A stretch of DNA of 9,040 nucleotides from Spirochaetaceae bacterium (GCA_003818675.1 RPPD01000054.1:1-9040), one strand, 5' to 3'. Positions 1 through 6,700 are shown, counted from the first letter of the stretch. Notes: generated by a model from the letters alone, not told the origin. Numbers and translations are program-made.

Positions 1-1143
1 TACGAGCATGAATACCAGTTTCTTCTAAAGCTCATAGATTCGTATGTCACATTCACTTCCCGTGACAAGAAACAGAAACGCAGGGGTTTTTTTGAAATGC
101 ACCGCATCCGGAGGCGAATACTGCATCTTTCGCATGAGATCTTTGGTGCGCTGCCCCTGTCTCCTGAAAGCCGCATGTCGCTTGAACGGTTCCTGAAGAA
201 GCGTGAGTTTAACGCTTCCTTTCAATCCTTTATCCATGACAGCTTTTCCGGAAACGCGAAAGAGAATCGGATGGCCGAGGATGCCGTTTCGCTGGCCGAG
301 CGTGAGAATACAGCTCTGCGCGAGTATATTGATAAAAAGATAATTATAAAGGACAAGGGTAGGGTTGTAAGGACCTACATAGATCCGGATAAATATCTTG
401 ACGAGTACGAGAAAAAACTGGCGAACCACATCTTTCTGCTGGATGAGCTTGTGGAAATACTCAATCTCGAGTACGACCGCAGGATAATTTCCACAAAGTA
501 CAGATTTGAGGAATATTTGCATCCGCAGAAACGGGTGCTTGAAAAAATAGATGAGGAAATAACAGAGATAGTCGAGGACCTCGCATATCTTGCCTCTGAC
601 GAAAACCTTGAGGAATCAGACAGGGAGAAGCTCTCTGTGGCATTCAAGACCAAGCAAGAGGAGCTGTCCCTGCTTAAAAAGCAGGAATACGACAAGCTGT
701 GTTCAATCAAGCTTGTCTCGCAGAATATCCGCGAAGGTGCGGGGCAGTTCCACTCGCTTCTTGACAATCTCAAAAAAAGGCTCCGCTATTTCAAGAAACG
801 CGAGTTTTACGTTGAAAAACTCACCCGCTATGGCGCGGACATCCCGAAGTTCAAAAGCATCCTGGACGAGCTCTACGCCTCTTTCAACCAGAGGATACAG
901 AGCCTGCAGAAGAGCTTCCTCCTGTTTGATCTCTCGTTCCAGAAAACCGTGCTTGATGCCATAGATGACCAGAGCGTAATAAACAGGATAATACTCTCGC
1001 CGCACGGAATGGTGGACGCGGAACTCGCAATAGAAATGCGTGCGGAAAAAATAGGACATGCGGAACAGCCTGATTTTTCCATTGTTGAAAATATAGAGCA
1101 GGATTTGAGCTGTCTTACACCTTACCAGGAAGGTTCTGCGTAA
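1..1143 (+). CDS. Partial gene (5' end outside window): helix-rich, charged protein of unknown function
   Basis: The reading frame is open from base 1, so the true start lies upstream; the ATG at 97 is probably internal because about 32 clear codons precede it. At least 380 residues are encoded, ending in TAA at 1141-1143. I do not recognise a family. The visible sequence is rich in Glu, Lys, Arg and Leu, has almost no Gly or Pro over long stretches, and from about residue 100 to 290 looks like long amphipathic or coiled-coil helices. No transmembrane segment or nucleotide-binding motif is visible. This suggests a cytoplasmic structural or scaffold-like protein, which is inference from composition only. 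The last codons and the stop lie in the first unit of a 20-bp tandem repeat, so the extreme C-terminus (EGSA) may have been shaped by the repeat. Confidence 0.85.
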   Translation, partial: YEHEYQFLLKLIDSYVTFTSRDKKQKRRGFFEMHRIRRRILHLSHEIFGALPLSPESRMSLERFLKKREFNASFQSFIHDSFSGNAKENRMAEDAVSLAERENTALREYIDKKIIIKDKGRVVRTYIDPDKYLDEYEKKLANHIFLLDELVEILNLEYDRRIISTKYRFEEYLHPQKRVLEKIDEEITEIVEDLAYLASDENLEESDREKLSVAFKTKQEELSLLKKQEYDKLCSIKLVSQNIREGAGQFHSLLDNLKKRLRYFKKREFYVEKLTRYGADIPKFKSILDELYASFNQRIQSLQKSFLLFDLSFQKTVLDAIDDQSVINRIILSPHGMVDAELAIEMRAEKIGHAEQPDFSIVENIEQDLSCLTPYQEGSA

Positions 1144-1220
1144 TCGCAACAGGTTCTGCGTAATCGCAACAGGTTCTGCGTAATCGCAACAGGTTCTGCG
1201 TAGTCGCAACAGGTTCTGCT
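1131..1220. repeat. 20-bp tandem repeat, four full units plus a partial fifth, each full unit holding a TGCG-N4-CGCA dyad
   Basis: The unit is AGGTTCTGCGTAATCGCAAC. Units start at 1131, 1151, 1171 and 1191; the fourth has one change (TAG for TAA), and a half unit follows at 1211-1219. Each full unit contains the perfect 4-bp-arm dyad TGCG-N4-CGCA (first at 1137-1148). The 20-bp period is close to two helical turns, so the dyads lie on nearly the same face of the DNA. The array sits between the 3' end of the upstream gene and the -35 box of the coaBC promoter. A cooperative operator array is one reading; a neutral minisatellite is the alternative. I saw no further copies elsewhere in the window. 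Confidence 0.95.
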
Positions 1221-1248
1221 TGACAGGTACTGCTATTGCATTTAGATT
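1220..1248 (+). promoter_or_regulatory. Sigma70-type promoter for coaBC, probably leaderless
   Basis: A perfect TTGACA lies at 1220-1225 and TAGATT (4 of 6 matches to TATAAT) at 1243-1248, with a 17-bp spacer. A start point 7 bases after the -10 box falls on the coaBC ATG at 1255, which implies a leaderless mRNA. Consistent with this, no Shine-Dalgarno-like sequence precedes that ATG. The -35 box arises in the degenerate fifth repeat unit, and the spacer holds a weaker dyad, TGC-TATT-GCA, at 1231-1240 resembling the repeat dyads. Confidence 0.6.
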
Positions 1249-1254
1249 CAATTC

Positions 1255-2562
1255 ATGAGCCGGGATCAACACCCTTCCCTTGACATCAGGGGAAGCACAA
1301 GCAGCCTTCTTGCGGGAAAGCGCATAGTGCATTGCATTGCGGGAAGTGTCGCCGCAATCCGCGCGCCGGAAATTGCCAGACTCCTGCTGCGCCATGGCGC
1401 TGACGTGATCCCGGTAATGTCCGGTGCCGCCACGCGCATCATTCATCCTGACATCATGCACTGGGCAACAGGAAACAGGGCTGTCACTGAACTGACGGGC
1501 GCGCTTGAACACGTGGCGCTCGCCGGAAATGTGGCGCACAAGGCAGATCTTATGCTCCTGGCGCCCGCGACCGCTAATACACTTGGCAAGATTGCCGCGG
1601 GCATTGATGACACACCTGTCACTACGGTCATAACAACCGGGCTCGGGGAACACATCCCGCTTGTGGTGGTGCCTGCCATGCATCTGTCCATGTACAACCA
1701 GCCGTTTGTCCAGGAAAATATAAAACGCCTGCGCGATCACGGGATCACGGTCCTTTTGCCAGAGATTTCCGAGGGCAAGGCAAAAATACCGGAAACTGCG
1801 GAAATAGTGGATGCGGTGATAGGAATGATTGGTTCTTCACGCAGCCTTGCGGGCAGGAAGGTCCTTGTCACGCTGGGGCGCACAGTGGAATACCTGGATC
1901 CGATTCGTGTCATAACAAACAATTCCTCCGGAAAAATGGGCGCGGCAATGGCGGAAGCTGCAGCAATCTCGGGGGCTTGTGTGACAATTATCGCCGGCAA
2001 GCACCAGGCCTCTCTTCCGCGCGCTTCCAGGATTATTGAAACAGGAACCTCGGCCCAGATGCATGACGCGGTGATGGCAGAACTTGCGGCGGAGAAGTAT
2101 GACATGGTCATTGCCGCGGCTGCCGTGGGTGATTTCATGCCGGTTAAAAAGGCTTCAGGGAAAATATCAACAAAAGAAAATGAGACTATCTCTGTCCAGC
2201 TTGTACCAACTCCCAAAATAATTGACCGCATCAGGGACAAGGCGCCTGATGTATTTCTGGTCGCGTTTCGCGCCATAAGCGGTCTTACAAAGGAAAAACG
2301 CCGGGAGGATGCCGCTGACAGAATGTCGCGCGCCCGCGCTGATCTTATCGTTGTTAATGACACCTCTGTCCCCGGAGCAGGATTTGAAACAGATACAAAC
2401 AAGGTGGAGGTTGTGTGCAAGGGCGGTGAGCTCTTTGACCTGCCCATGGGTTCCAAGAAATCCGTGGCTGTCCGGGTCATGAACATCATAGCTGAGCAGT
2501 ACATGTTCGTGAAGGAGAAGGGGGCTGCTGCCGGAAAGGCGCCCCGTGATTTGCGTGCGTAA
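1255..2562 (+). CDS. coaBC: CoaBC, archaeal-type phosphopantothenoylcysteine synthetase/decarboxylase
   Basis: Bifunctional coenzyme A biosynthesis enzyme: CoaB joins 4'-phosphopantothenate to cysteine and FMN-dependent CoaC decarboxylates the product to 4'-phosphopantetheine. The CoaC half (about residues 18-190) shows the AGSVAA flavin-fold start, putative catalytic His86 in LEHVALAG, PATAN at 104-108 and PAMHLSMY at 140-147. The CoaB half (about 198-415) shows TVEYLDPIRVITNNSSGKMG, the expected Asn222 and Lys303, and the VVND...GAGF segment. The 435-residue length is slightly above the usual ~400. An N-terminal HPSLDIRGS stretch, PAMH instead of the bacterial PAMN, and no ACG-type cysteine clamp loop (EISEGKAKIPE instead) match archaeal homologues as I recall them, so ancient transfer is possible. 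An in-frame TAG at 1243 rules out a longer N-terminus. First gene of a likely three-gene operon. Confidence 0.93.
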   Translation: MSRDQHPSLDIRGSTSSLLAGKRIVHCIAGSVAAIRAPEIARLLLRHGADVIPVMSGAATRIIHPDIMHWATGNRAVTELTGALEHVALAGNVAHKADLMLLAPATANTLGKIAAGIDDTPVTTVITTGLGEHIPLVVVPAMHLSMYNQPFVQENIKRLRDHGITVLLPEISEGKAKIPETAEIVDAVIGMIGSSRSLAGRKVLVTLGRTVEYLDPIRVITNNSSGKMGAAMAEAAAISGACVTIIAGKHQASLPRASRIIETGTSAQMHDAVMAELAAEKYDMVIAAAAVGDFMPVKKASGKISTKENETISVQLVPTPKIIDRIRDKAPDVFLVAFRAISGLTKEKRREDAADRMSRARADLIVVNDTSVPGAGFETDTNKVEVVCKGGELFDLPMGSKKSVAVRVMNIIAEQYMFVKEKGAAAGKAPRDLRA

Positions 2563-3313
2563 GCCGGTGGTATTGTCAGGCGCGTGGATTCCTGCTGTGT
2601 CCTGCATCATTTTCCTTTTTGCCGTGACAGGCAACATGGTCGCCCAGGAATTCTCCAAAGAAGAATTCGCCAGAAAATCAAGGGAACAGCTGGTTCTGCA
2701 GGAAGACTTGTACGCACGCGTTACAGTGAGATCACACGATGCCGTCATTGCCGAGTATGCATTGTTCAGACGTGATAAAACCTCCTCGGGGCTTCTTCTC
2801 CAGCGTCTGCCTTCGTTTATGAAAGGCCACGCCTGGCTGTTCGTTTCAGATGTCCTCGTCTTTTATAATCCTGACTGTTCATGCTTTGAAAATATTGATA
2901 TTAAGGCTTTGCCAGCCGCAGATTTTATTTTGCGGGAATTGATACCTGCCATTTCGGCCTATGTCCGGGAGCCATCCGGTAAAATAAGCCAGGCGGTTGT
3001 AACAGGTTCCGCGCAAAATAACGGGGCTGTGCGGGTTCTGGAAATCGCAGAGGCAAATGGAAAAACTGTCAGGATTTCCGTGGACGAAAAGACCCTGCTT
3101 CCCTTGCAGGCGGAATACTTAAACGCTTCTCCTGAAACAAACGTCACTGCAACTTATTTATCTTACGGAAATTACAATAAAAAATACCTTCCCATGGAAA
3201 TACGCATTGTAAATGCGGGACAGGAATATGAAATCAGCCTGACAGACATTTCATTCCAACCAATTTCAAACGCGGTTTTCACAAGGGCATTTTGTGCAGA
3301 AATTTCCAGGTAA
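2546..3313 (+). CDS. LolA-like exported lipoprotein-sorting protein
   Basis: Protein of 255 residues from a GTG start, overlapping the 3' end of coaBC by 17 bases. AAAGG at 2535-2539, six bases upstream, supports the start. The N-terminus has Arg/Lys, a hydrophobic stretch (about residues 8-30) and a plausible signal-peptidase site near NMVAQ, so it is probably periplasmic. The mature part fits the LolA-like 'outer membrane lipoprotein-sorting protein' group: a central LFVSDVLVFYNPD strand pair, a later VDEKTLLPLQAEY strand, YGNYNKKYLPMEI, and a C-terminal IS-NAVFTRAFCAEISR resembling the family's usual VFTKAYLE ending. In that family the open beta-barrel carries hydrophobic ligands or lipoproteins towards the outer membrane. 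The assignment rests on remembered motif pattern; the overall match is moderate and the ligand is unknown. Confidence 0.65.
   Translation: MICVRKPVVLSGAWIPAVSCIIFLFAVTGNMVAQEFSKEEFARKSREQLVLQEDLYARVTVRSHDAVIAEYALFRRDKTSSGLLLQRLPSFMKGHAWLFVSDVLVFYNPDCSCFENIDIKALPAADFILRELIPAISAYVREPSGKISQAVVTGSAQNNGAVRVLEIAEANGKTVRISVDEKTLLPLQAEYLNASPETNVTATYLSYGNYNKKYLPMEIRIVNAGQEYEISLTDISFQPISNAVFTRAFCAEISR
3283..3296 (+). promoter_or_regulatory. Ribosome binding site and GTG start of the Rsm22-like gene
   Basis: AAGGG at 3283-3287 lies six bases before GTG at 3294, inside the 3' end of the LolA-like gene. The next in-frame Met (3381) has no comparable signal, so the GTG is preferred. The arrangement implies translational coupling. 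Confidence 0.55.
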
Positions 3314-4508
3314 TAAAAAACAAAACAGGCTTGATGCCGGGAACCGTACAGACACAAACCAGCGCGGGCTTTCTGACTGGATGCCCCTGCTTTTAAATGC
3401 AGCTTTCAGAAACAAAGACACCCGCGGCACTCGTCTTCCGGAGCGTGAGCTGTTTCTTGCTGTACGCGGAATCAAAACCCTTTCACACGGATTCACCCGT
3501 GAACGCGAGCTTGCAGGTGACAGATACATGGGAAACGAGGAGCTTCTTGCCGCGTATCTTCTATATTACTGGCCTGTCTCATACATGCAGACACGCCTGG
3601 TATTCGAGCGTTTGCTGCCTGCCTGCAAAATTGAAGGCGCGTCTGTCCTGGAACTGGGATCAGGTCCGGCTCCGGGATTGTTTGCGCTTCTTGACATGGG
3701 TGCAAAACAGGGTGTAGCCGCTGACTCTGTGCGGGCCGCGACTTCACTCGCCGCAAGGCTTGCTGAAGACTTTAAAGGGAAGAAGCAGAATGGATATAAT
3801 TTTCGCGCGGCTTTTTGGGACGGTGTAAAGGGGACGGCTGTACCGGCGGGCAAGTATGATATCATGCTGATGAGCCATGTGCTTAATGAACTCTGGTCCG
3901 GTCGGCCTGACAGGATACAGCTCAGGCGGGAACTGCTTCTGCGTGTGATGGATTCGCTTTCAGACAGCGGAATGCTTGTCATTATTGAACCAGCGCTTCT
4001 TCAAGTGACACGGGATCTGCTTTTGATCCAGAAGGGACTCCTGGGCGAAGGCTGTTACATACACAGTCCCTGTGTTGTACAGGAATCATGTCCCTGTCTG
4101 CATGAGGAGTCCGCTACATGCCACGCGGATCTTGAGTGGTCACCACCTTTGATTGTAGAACAGCTTGCGCACAAGGCCAGGATTGGCAGGGAGAGCCTCA
4201 AGTTTTCGTTTCTGGCAGTTTCCAGGACTGCAGCGGCAGGAAATGCAGCAGTGACAACAAATCAGGTATATCGTGTGGTCTCCGAGCCCATGCTGTCCAA
4301 GTCAGGCAGGCGGAGAGTCATGTTATGCGGACCAGGCGGCAGGTTTTCTGTTTCAGCGCCGGCAGAATCCGTAAAATGGGGCTTAATGCTGCGCAACCTG
4401 AAGCGTTATGATCTTGTAATTATGGACAAGGTGGAAAAGCGTGAACATGGAGTTGGACTTGTTGATGGCAGCGGGTTTAAAAAGATCAGTGAATTATCCC
4501 GAAAATAA
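3294..4508 (+). CDS. Rsm22/METTL17-like methyltransferase-fold protein with four-Cys putative Fe-S motif
   Basis: Protein of 404 residues with a GTG start, overlapping the LolA-like gene by 20 bases. A Rossmann methyltransferase core has SAM motif I at 119-128 (LELGSGPAPG), the SHVLNEL segment at 194-200 and EPALL at 232-236. It is followed by a cysteine cluster, Cys260-x5-Cys266-x-Cys268-x7-Cys276-His, then a KFSFLAVSR strand near 303-311. The order matches the Rsm22 family, in which mitochondrial members (yeast Rsm22, human METTL17) act in small-ribosomal-subunit assembly and the cysteines are reported to bind an Fe-S cluster. A ribosome-linked role here is inferred from family; methyl transfer is not proven even for eukaryotic members. 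The region after about residue 312 probably forms the small C-terminal domain. Its 3' end overlaps the opposite-strand gene by 23 bases. Confidence 0.8.
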   Translation: MQKFPGNKKQNRLDAGNRTDTNQRGLSDWMPLLLNAAFRNKDTRGTRLPERELFLAVRGIKTLSHGFTRERELAGDRYMGNEELLAAYLLYYWPVSYMQTRLVFERLLPACKIEGASVLELGSGPAPGLFALLDMGAKQGVAADSVRAATSLAARLAEDFKGKKQNGYNFRAAFWDGVKGTAVPAGKYDIMLMSHVLNELWSGRPDRIQLRRELLLRVMDSLSDSGMLVIIEPALLQVTRDLLLIQKGLLGEGCYIHSPCVVQESCPCLHEESATCHADLEWSPPLIVEQLAHKARIGRESLKFSFLAVSRTAAAGNAAVTTNQVYRVVSEPMLSKSGRRRVMLCGPGGRFSVSAPAESVKWGLMLRNLKRYDLVIMDKVEKREHGVGLVDGSGFKKISELSRK

Positions 4509-5181
4509 AAGACCTGCCATTTTTTTTCTTGACTTCAAGCAAGCCAATTTTGCGGAGTAAAAAGGTGACCTGCTGCGCACGGTGTACCGGGATATGCTGA
4601 ATCTTTGCCAGATCCTTATTGGAGAATAAGGCCGGGCAATCAGCCGGCAAAAACCTGAGGAAATCAGCTTTGTTGGCAAAGTGGATTGTCTCCTTCACAC
4701 TGACAAGGCGCCTGTCTGTAATGCTTATTCCCCTGCGCCTCCAGCTTCCTTTCCCGTCGTTTTTTCTGATCTCTTCCTCCTCTATAAAAACAATGTCGAT
4801 GGACAGGTTGGGATTTCCGATGAGGTTCCTCAAGCCTGAAAGCTCAAATGCTGCATCGTGCAGACCCGCTTTCTTGGGTGACTTTCTGTTCGCCAGTATC
4901 TTTTTTCCCTTTTTGTCATAGACCAGGATGTGTTTTCGCTGCGCAACAGGATAGACGATTTTTACTTTATATGACGGGAGCAGGCGTTCTATCTTGGACC
5001 TGATTTTAAAAAACGAGGATGTCTGTATTTCAATTACATGGTCTGGCGGCACAAGGATATCCACAATGGATCTGCCGATTTTGACTTCACTCTCTGCGCT
5101 TTTAGTCATGTACAAGTCCTTTAGTGCAGCGTGAAGCGAGCGCTCATTGAGGAGCCCTATACTACAGACGCTGGACAACAT
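4486..5181 (-). CDS. Conserved unknown: PD-(D/E)XK-like core with C-terminal winged helix
   Basis: Protein of 231 residues. The first half reads LHAALKDLY (16-24), Glu32, Asp41 in VDILV and EIQT at 51-54, then Lys64 and VKIVYPVA. This Glu...Asp-x9-Glu-x-Gln layout resembles the PD-(D/E)XK nuclease fold with the ExQ variant. A middle segment has RKSPKKAG (99-106) and EEEIRKNDGKGSWRRRG (135-151), a strongly conserved-looking basic patch. The last 45 residues (DLAKIQHIPVHRAQQVTFLLRKIGLLEVKKK...) look like a winged helix-turn-helix. I recall similar full-length proteins annotated only as domains of unknown function in several bacterial phyla. DNA binding or cleavage is inference; catalytic competence is uncertain. 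The start overlaps the TraB-like gene by 20 bases, suggesting coupled translation. The ribosome binding site is weak. Confidence 0.75.
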   Translation of the reverse strand: MLSSVCSIGLLNERSLHAALKDLYMTKSAESEVKIGRSIVDILVPPDHVIEIQTSSFFKIRSKIERLLPSYKVKIVYPVAQRKHILVYDKKGKKILANRKSPKKAGLHDAAFELSGLRNLIGNPNLSIDIVFIEEEEIRKNDGKGSWRRRGISITDRRLVSVKETIHFANKADFLRFLPADCPALFSNKDLAKIQHIPVHRAQQVTFLLRKIGLLEVKKKNGRSFIFGIIH

Positions 5182-6094
5182 ACCCGCGCTTTGACATGAG
5201 GTCCACTATGCTTCCCTCTCCAGATATGTGCATGGCGCCCACGACAACAAAGTATGTTCCGCCCTTTTTGACAAGTGCTTCAAGGCGGTTTGTCATGCTC
5301 ATGTTGCGTTTGTCTATGAGAATGTCTGAAACGGGCTTAAGGCCGGGGTGTTCCAGGTATGTCCTGTTTGACTCCTGTTCCAGGGCTTGCAGGTCGCCGG
5401 TTTTCCAGGCCGAAACAAGCCTCGCGAGTGACTCGCCAAGAGTCGAGATTTCATCTACTGTGGTGGACAATGACAGAATTGCCGTGTCCTCCGGGATTGC
5501 TGCAATATAGTTGAATTGTTCCTCCGCGGATTCAAGCTCGTATATTGTTTTTCCAAGCTTGACAGCCTGGGTGAGGAAATGAACATCCACCCCAAGGGTC
5601 TCGTCATATCCAAGATTCTTTGAGGCCAATGCCGTAAGCGTCATGTCCACAAGAATCGGCTTCATCTGCCTGTAAACAATGGGCATTATCCCGAAATTAG
5701 ACATTGTTATATCAAGTTTTGCCACGAGTCCAGGGGACAGGTGAGCGTTCAGGGAATCTGTGGCCGGATACATGAGGTGTTTGGACATAAGCATGTACGC
5801 AGCAATTGGGGAAAGAGCCTGAGTGTTGAATTCCACGACGAGGTTTTCAGATTCCTTAAACGCTTCTTCAACAATATCCGGCAGGGGATAGAAATCCGTT
5901 GTACCGATATGAACAGAACCAAAGAAGTACATTGTGGCATTTGTATGTGAAAGCCTGAAAAGCGCTGGTCCAGTGCGGGCAGGTGCCTGTACTGGCGGTA
6001 TCCATGCAGGTGTCTGTACACAGGAGCCCGCACTAAAGACCAGCAGAGTCACTGAAAGCAATATTGCCAACTTAATTAAAATAGGGTGTTTCAT
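5162..6094 (-). CDS. TraB/GumN-family protein, probable lipoprotein
   Basis: Protein of 310 residues. The N-terminus (KHPILIKLAILLSVTLLVFSAGSC) is a signal sequence ending at Cys25; Ala-Gly-Ser before Cys is a loose lipobox, as tolerated in spirochaetes. Family hallmarks are present: YFFGSVHIG with His62 near the N-terminus, LVVEFN at 85-90, a central ETLGVDVHFL...GKTIYELESAEEQF segment, and the C-terminal VVVGAMHISGEGSIVDLMSKRGYVVQRL with His289 and GEG at 292-294. TraB/GumN proteins are thought to be metal-dependent proteases or hydrolases related to Tiki; the two histidine motifs and the Glu fit that, but activity in this branch is untested. It probably sits at the outer face of a membrane. 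The start follows the FHA gene by 16 bases, and an AAAGGA about 12 bases upstream is more distant than usual. Confidence 0.9.
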   Translation of the reverse strand: MKHPILIKLAILLSVTLLVFSAGSCVQTPAWIPPVQAPARTGPALFRLSHTNATMYFFGSVHIGTTDFYPLPDIVEEAFKESENLVVEFNTQALSPIAAYMLMSKHLMYPATDSLNAHLSPGLVAKLDITMSNFGIMPIVYRQMKPILVDMTLTALASKNLGYDETLGVDVHFLTQAVKLGKTIYELESAEEQFNYIAAIPEDTAILSLSTTVDEISTLGESLARLVSAWKTGDLQALEQESNRTYLEHPGLKPVSDILIDKRNMSMTNRLEALVKKGGTYFVVVGAMHISGEGSIVDLMSKRGYVVQRL

Positions 6095-6110
6095 TTGAAA
6101 CCAGGTTCCT

Positions 6111-6662
6111 TTAGTCGAACAAAGGCCATTTGATCTGTGTCACTGCAGGAATTGTTCTGCGGTTTGCAGACCGCTTAGTAGATTTACGGGATGTCCGCTT
6201 TTTGGCCCGGGTTCTTGAAGTCTTTAACTTGCGTGTTTTTGATCTTGAAGTCCTGCTCTTTCTTGACGCTGCCTTTTTCTTTTTTGCAGGTTTCTCCTGT
6301 TTTTTCTCCCGCACTTTGGTTATGGAAAACTTCAGGACAATCTTGCCAAACCTGATTTTATCCCCGTGCTTGAGAATGGTAACCCTGGAGATGCGCTTGT
6401 TGTTGACTAAAGTGCCATTGGTGGAATTCTCATCCTTGATTTTAAAGGCTGAGACATCCCACTTTATGGAAGCGTGGAGTTCGGAAACTGTTTTTTCCCT
6501 GATGGGGAGACTGTTTTTTCCGAGCCTGCCGATAGTGAACTTTTTTCCCTTGGCCAGGACTATCGGCTTTTTTTTCAGGGACGAGACAAGCGAGTAGACT
6601 TTCTTCTCTGTTGGTCTTCTTGTCTTTGGTGTTTTCTCGGAAATCATCGTGAATTTGCTCAT
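6111..6662 (-). CDS. FHA-domain protein with histone-H1-like Lys/Arg-rich tail
   Basis: Protein of 183 residues. The FHA domain spans about residues 33-114 and keeps the phosphothreonine-binding landmarks: Gly45-Arg46, Ser60-x2-His63, and Asn82-Gly83-Thr84. After it, residues 115-169 are about half Lys or Arg, with Ser, Thr and Ala filling most of the rest (short KKKKAASRK- and RTSRSK-type runs), like the nucleic-acid-binding tails of H1-like bacterial proteins. A short hydrophobic end (IPAVTQIKWPLFD) closes it. FHA domains read phosphothreonine on partner proteins; the tail suggests binding to DNA or RNA, which is inference. The start at 6662 is chosen because AAAGGA (6669-6674) lies six bases upstream; two earlier in-frame starts lack such a signal. 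No kinase gene is visible in the window. TraB-like gene follows after 16 bases. Confidence 0.9.
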   Translation of the reverse strand: MSKFTMISEKTPKTRRPTEKKVYSLVSSLKKKPIVLAKGKKFTIGRLGKNSLPIREKTVSELHASIKWDVSAFKIKDENSTNGTLVNNKRISRVTILKHGDKIRFGKIVLKFSITKVREKKQEKPAKKKKAASRKSRTSRSKTRKLKTSRTRAKKRTSRKSTKRSANRRTIPAVTQIKWPLFD

Positions 6663-6668
6663 GATGCA

Positions 6669-6674
6669 TCCTTT
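6669..6674 (-). promoter_or_regulatory. Ribosome binding site of the FHA gene
   Basis: AAAGGA on the minus strand sits six bases before the ATG at 6662. It decides between three in-frame starts (about 6728, 6677 and 6662) in favour of the last. Confidence 0.7.
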
Positions 6675-6700
6675 CATGAAATATTTTTTTGCTGTTTCCC

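Noticed and set aside
1131..1220. Short regular repeats as a possible CRISPR array or origin iterons
   Set aside because: The units are contiguous with no unique spacers and no cas genes nearby; no replication initiator gene or AT-rich unwinding region is seen.
703..1740. Long minus-strand reading frame of 345 codons spanning the tandem repeat
   Set aside because: It runs antisense to two well-supported genes, and its middle is a translated 20-bp repeat that is open in every minus frame. It shows no recognisable domain.
1737..2504. Minus-strand reading frame of 255 codons inside coaBC
   Set aside because: It lies wholly antisense to CoaBC, whose motifs are clear; Ser/Ala/Arg-rich composition is typical of a shadow frame.
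4521..4540. CTTGA-CT-TCAAG dyad beside a T run as a terminator
   Set aside because: It lies inside the coding sequence of the nuclease-like gene, and on the plus strand the T run precedes the dyad instead of following it, so the order is wrong for an intrinsic terminator on either strand.
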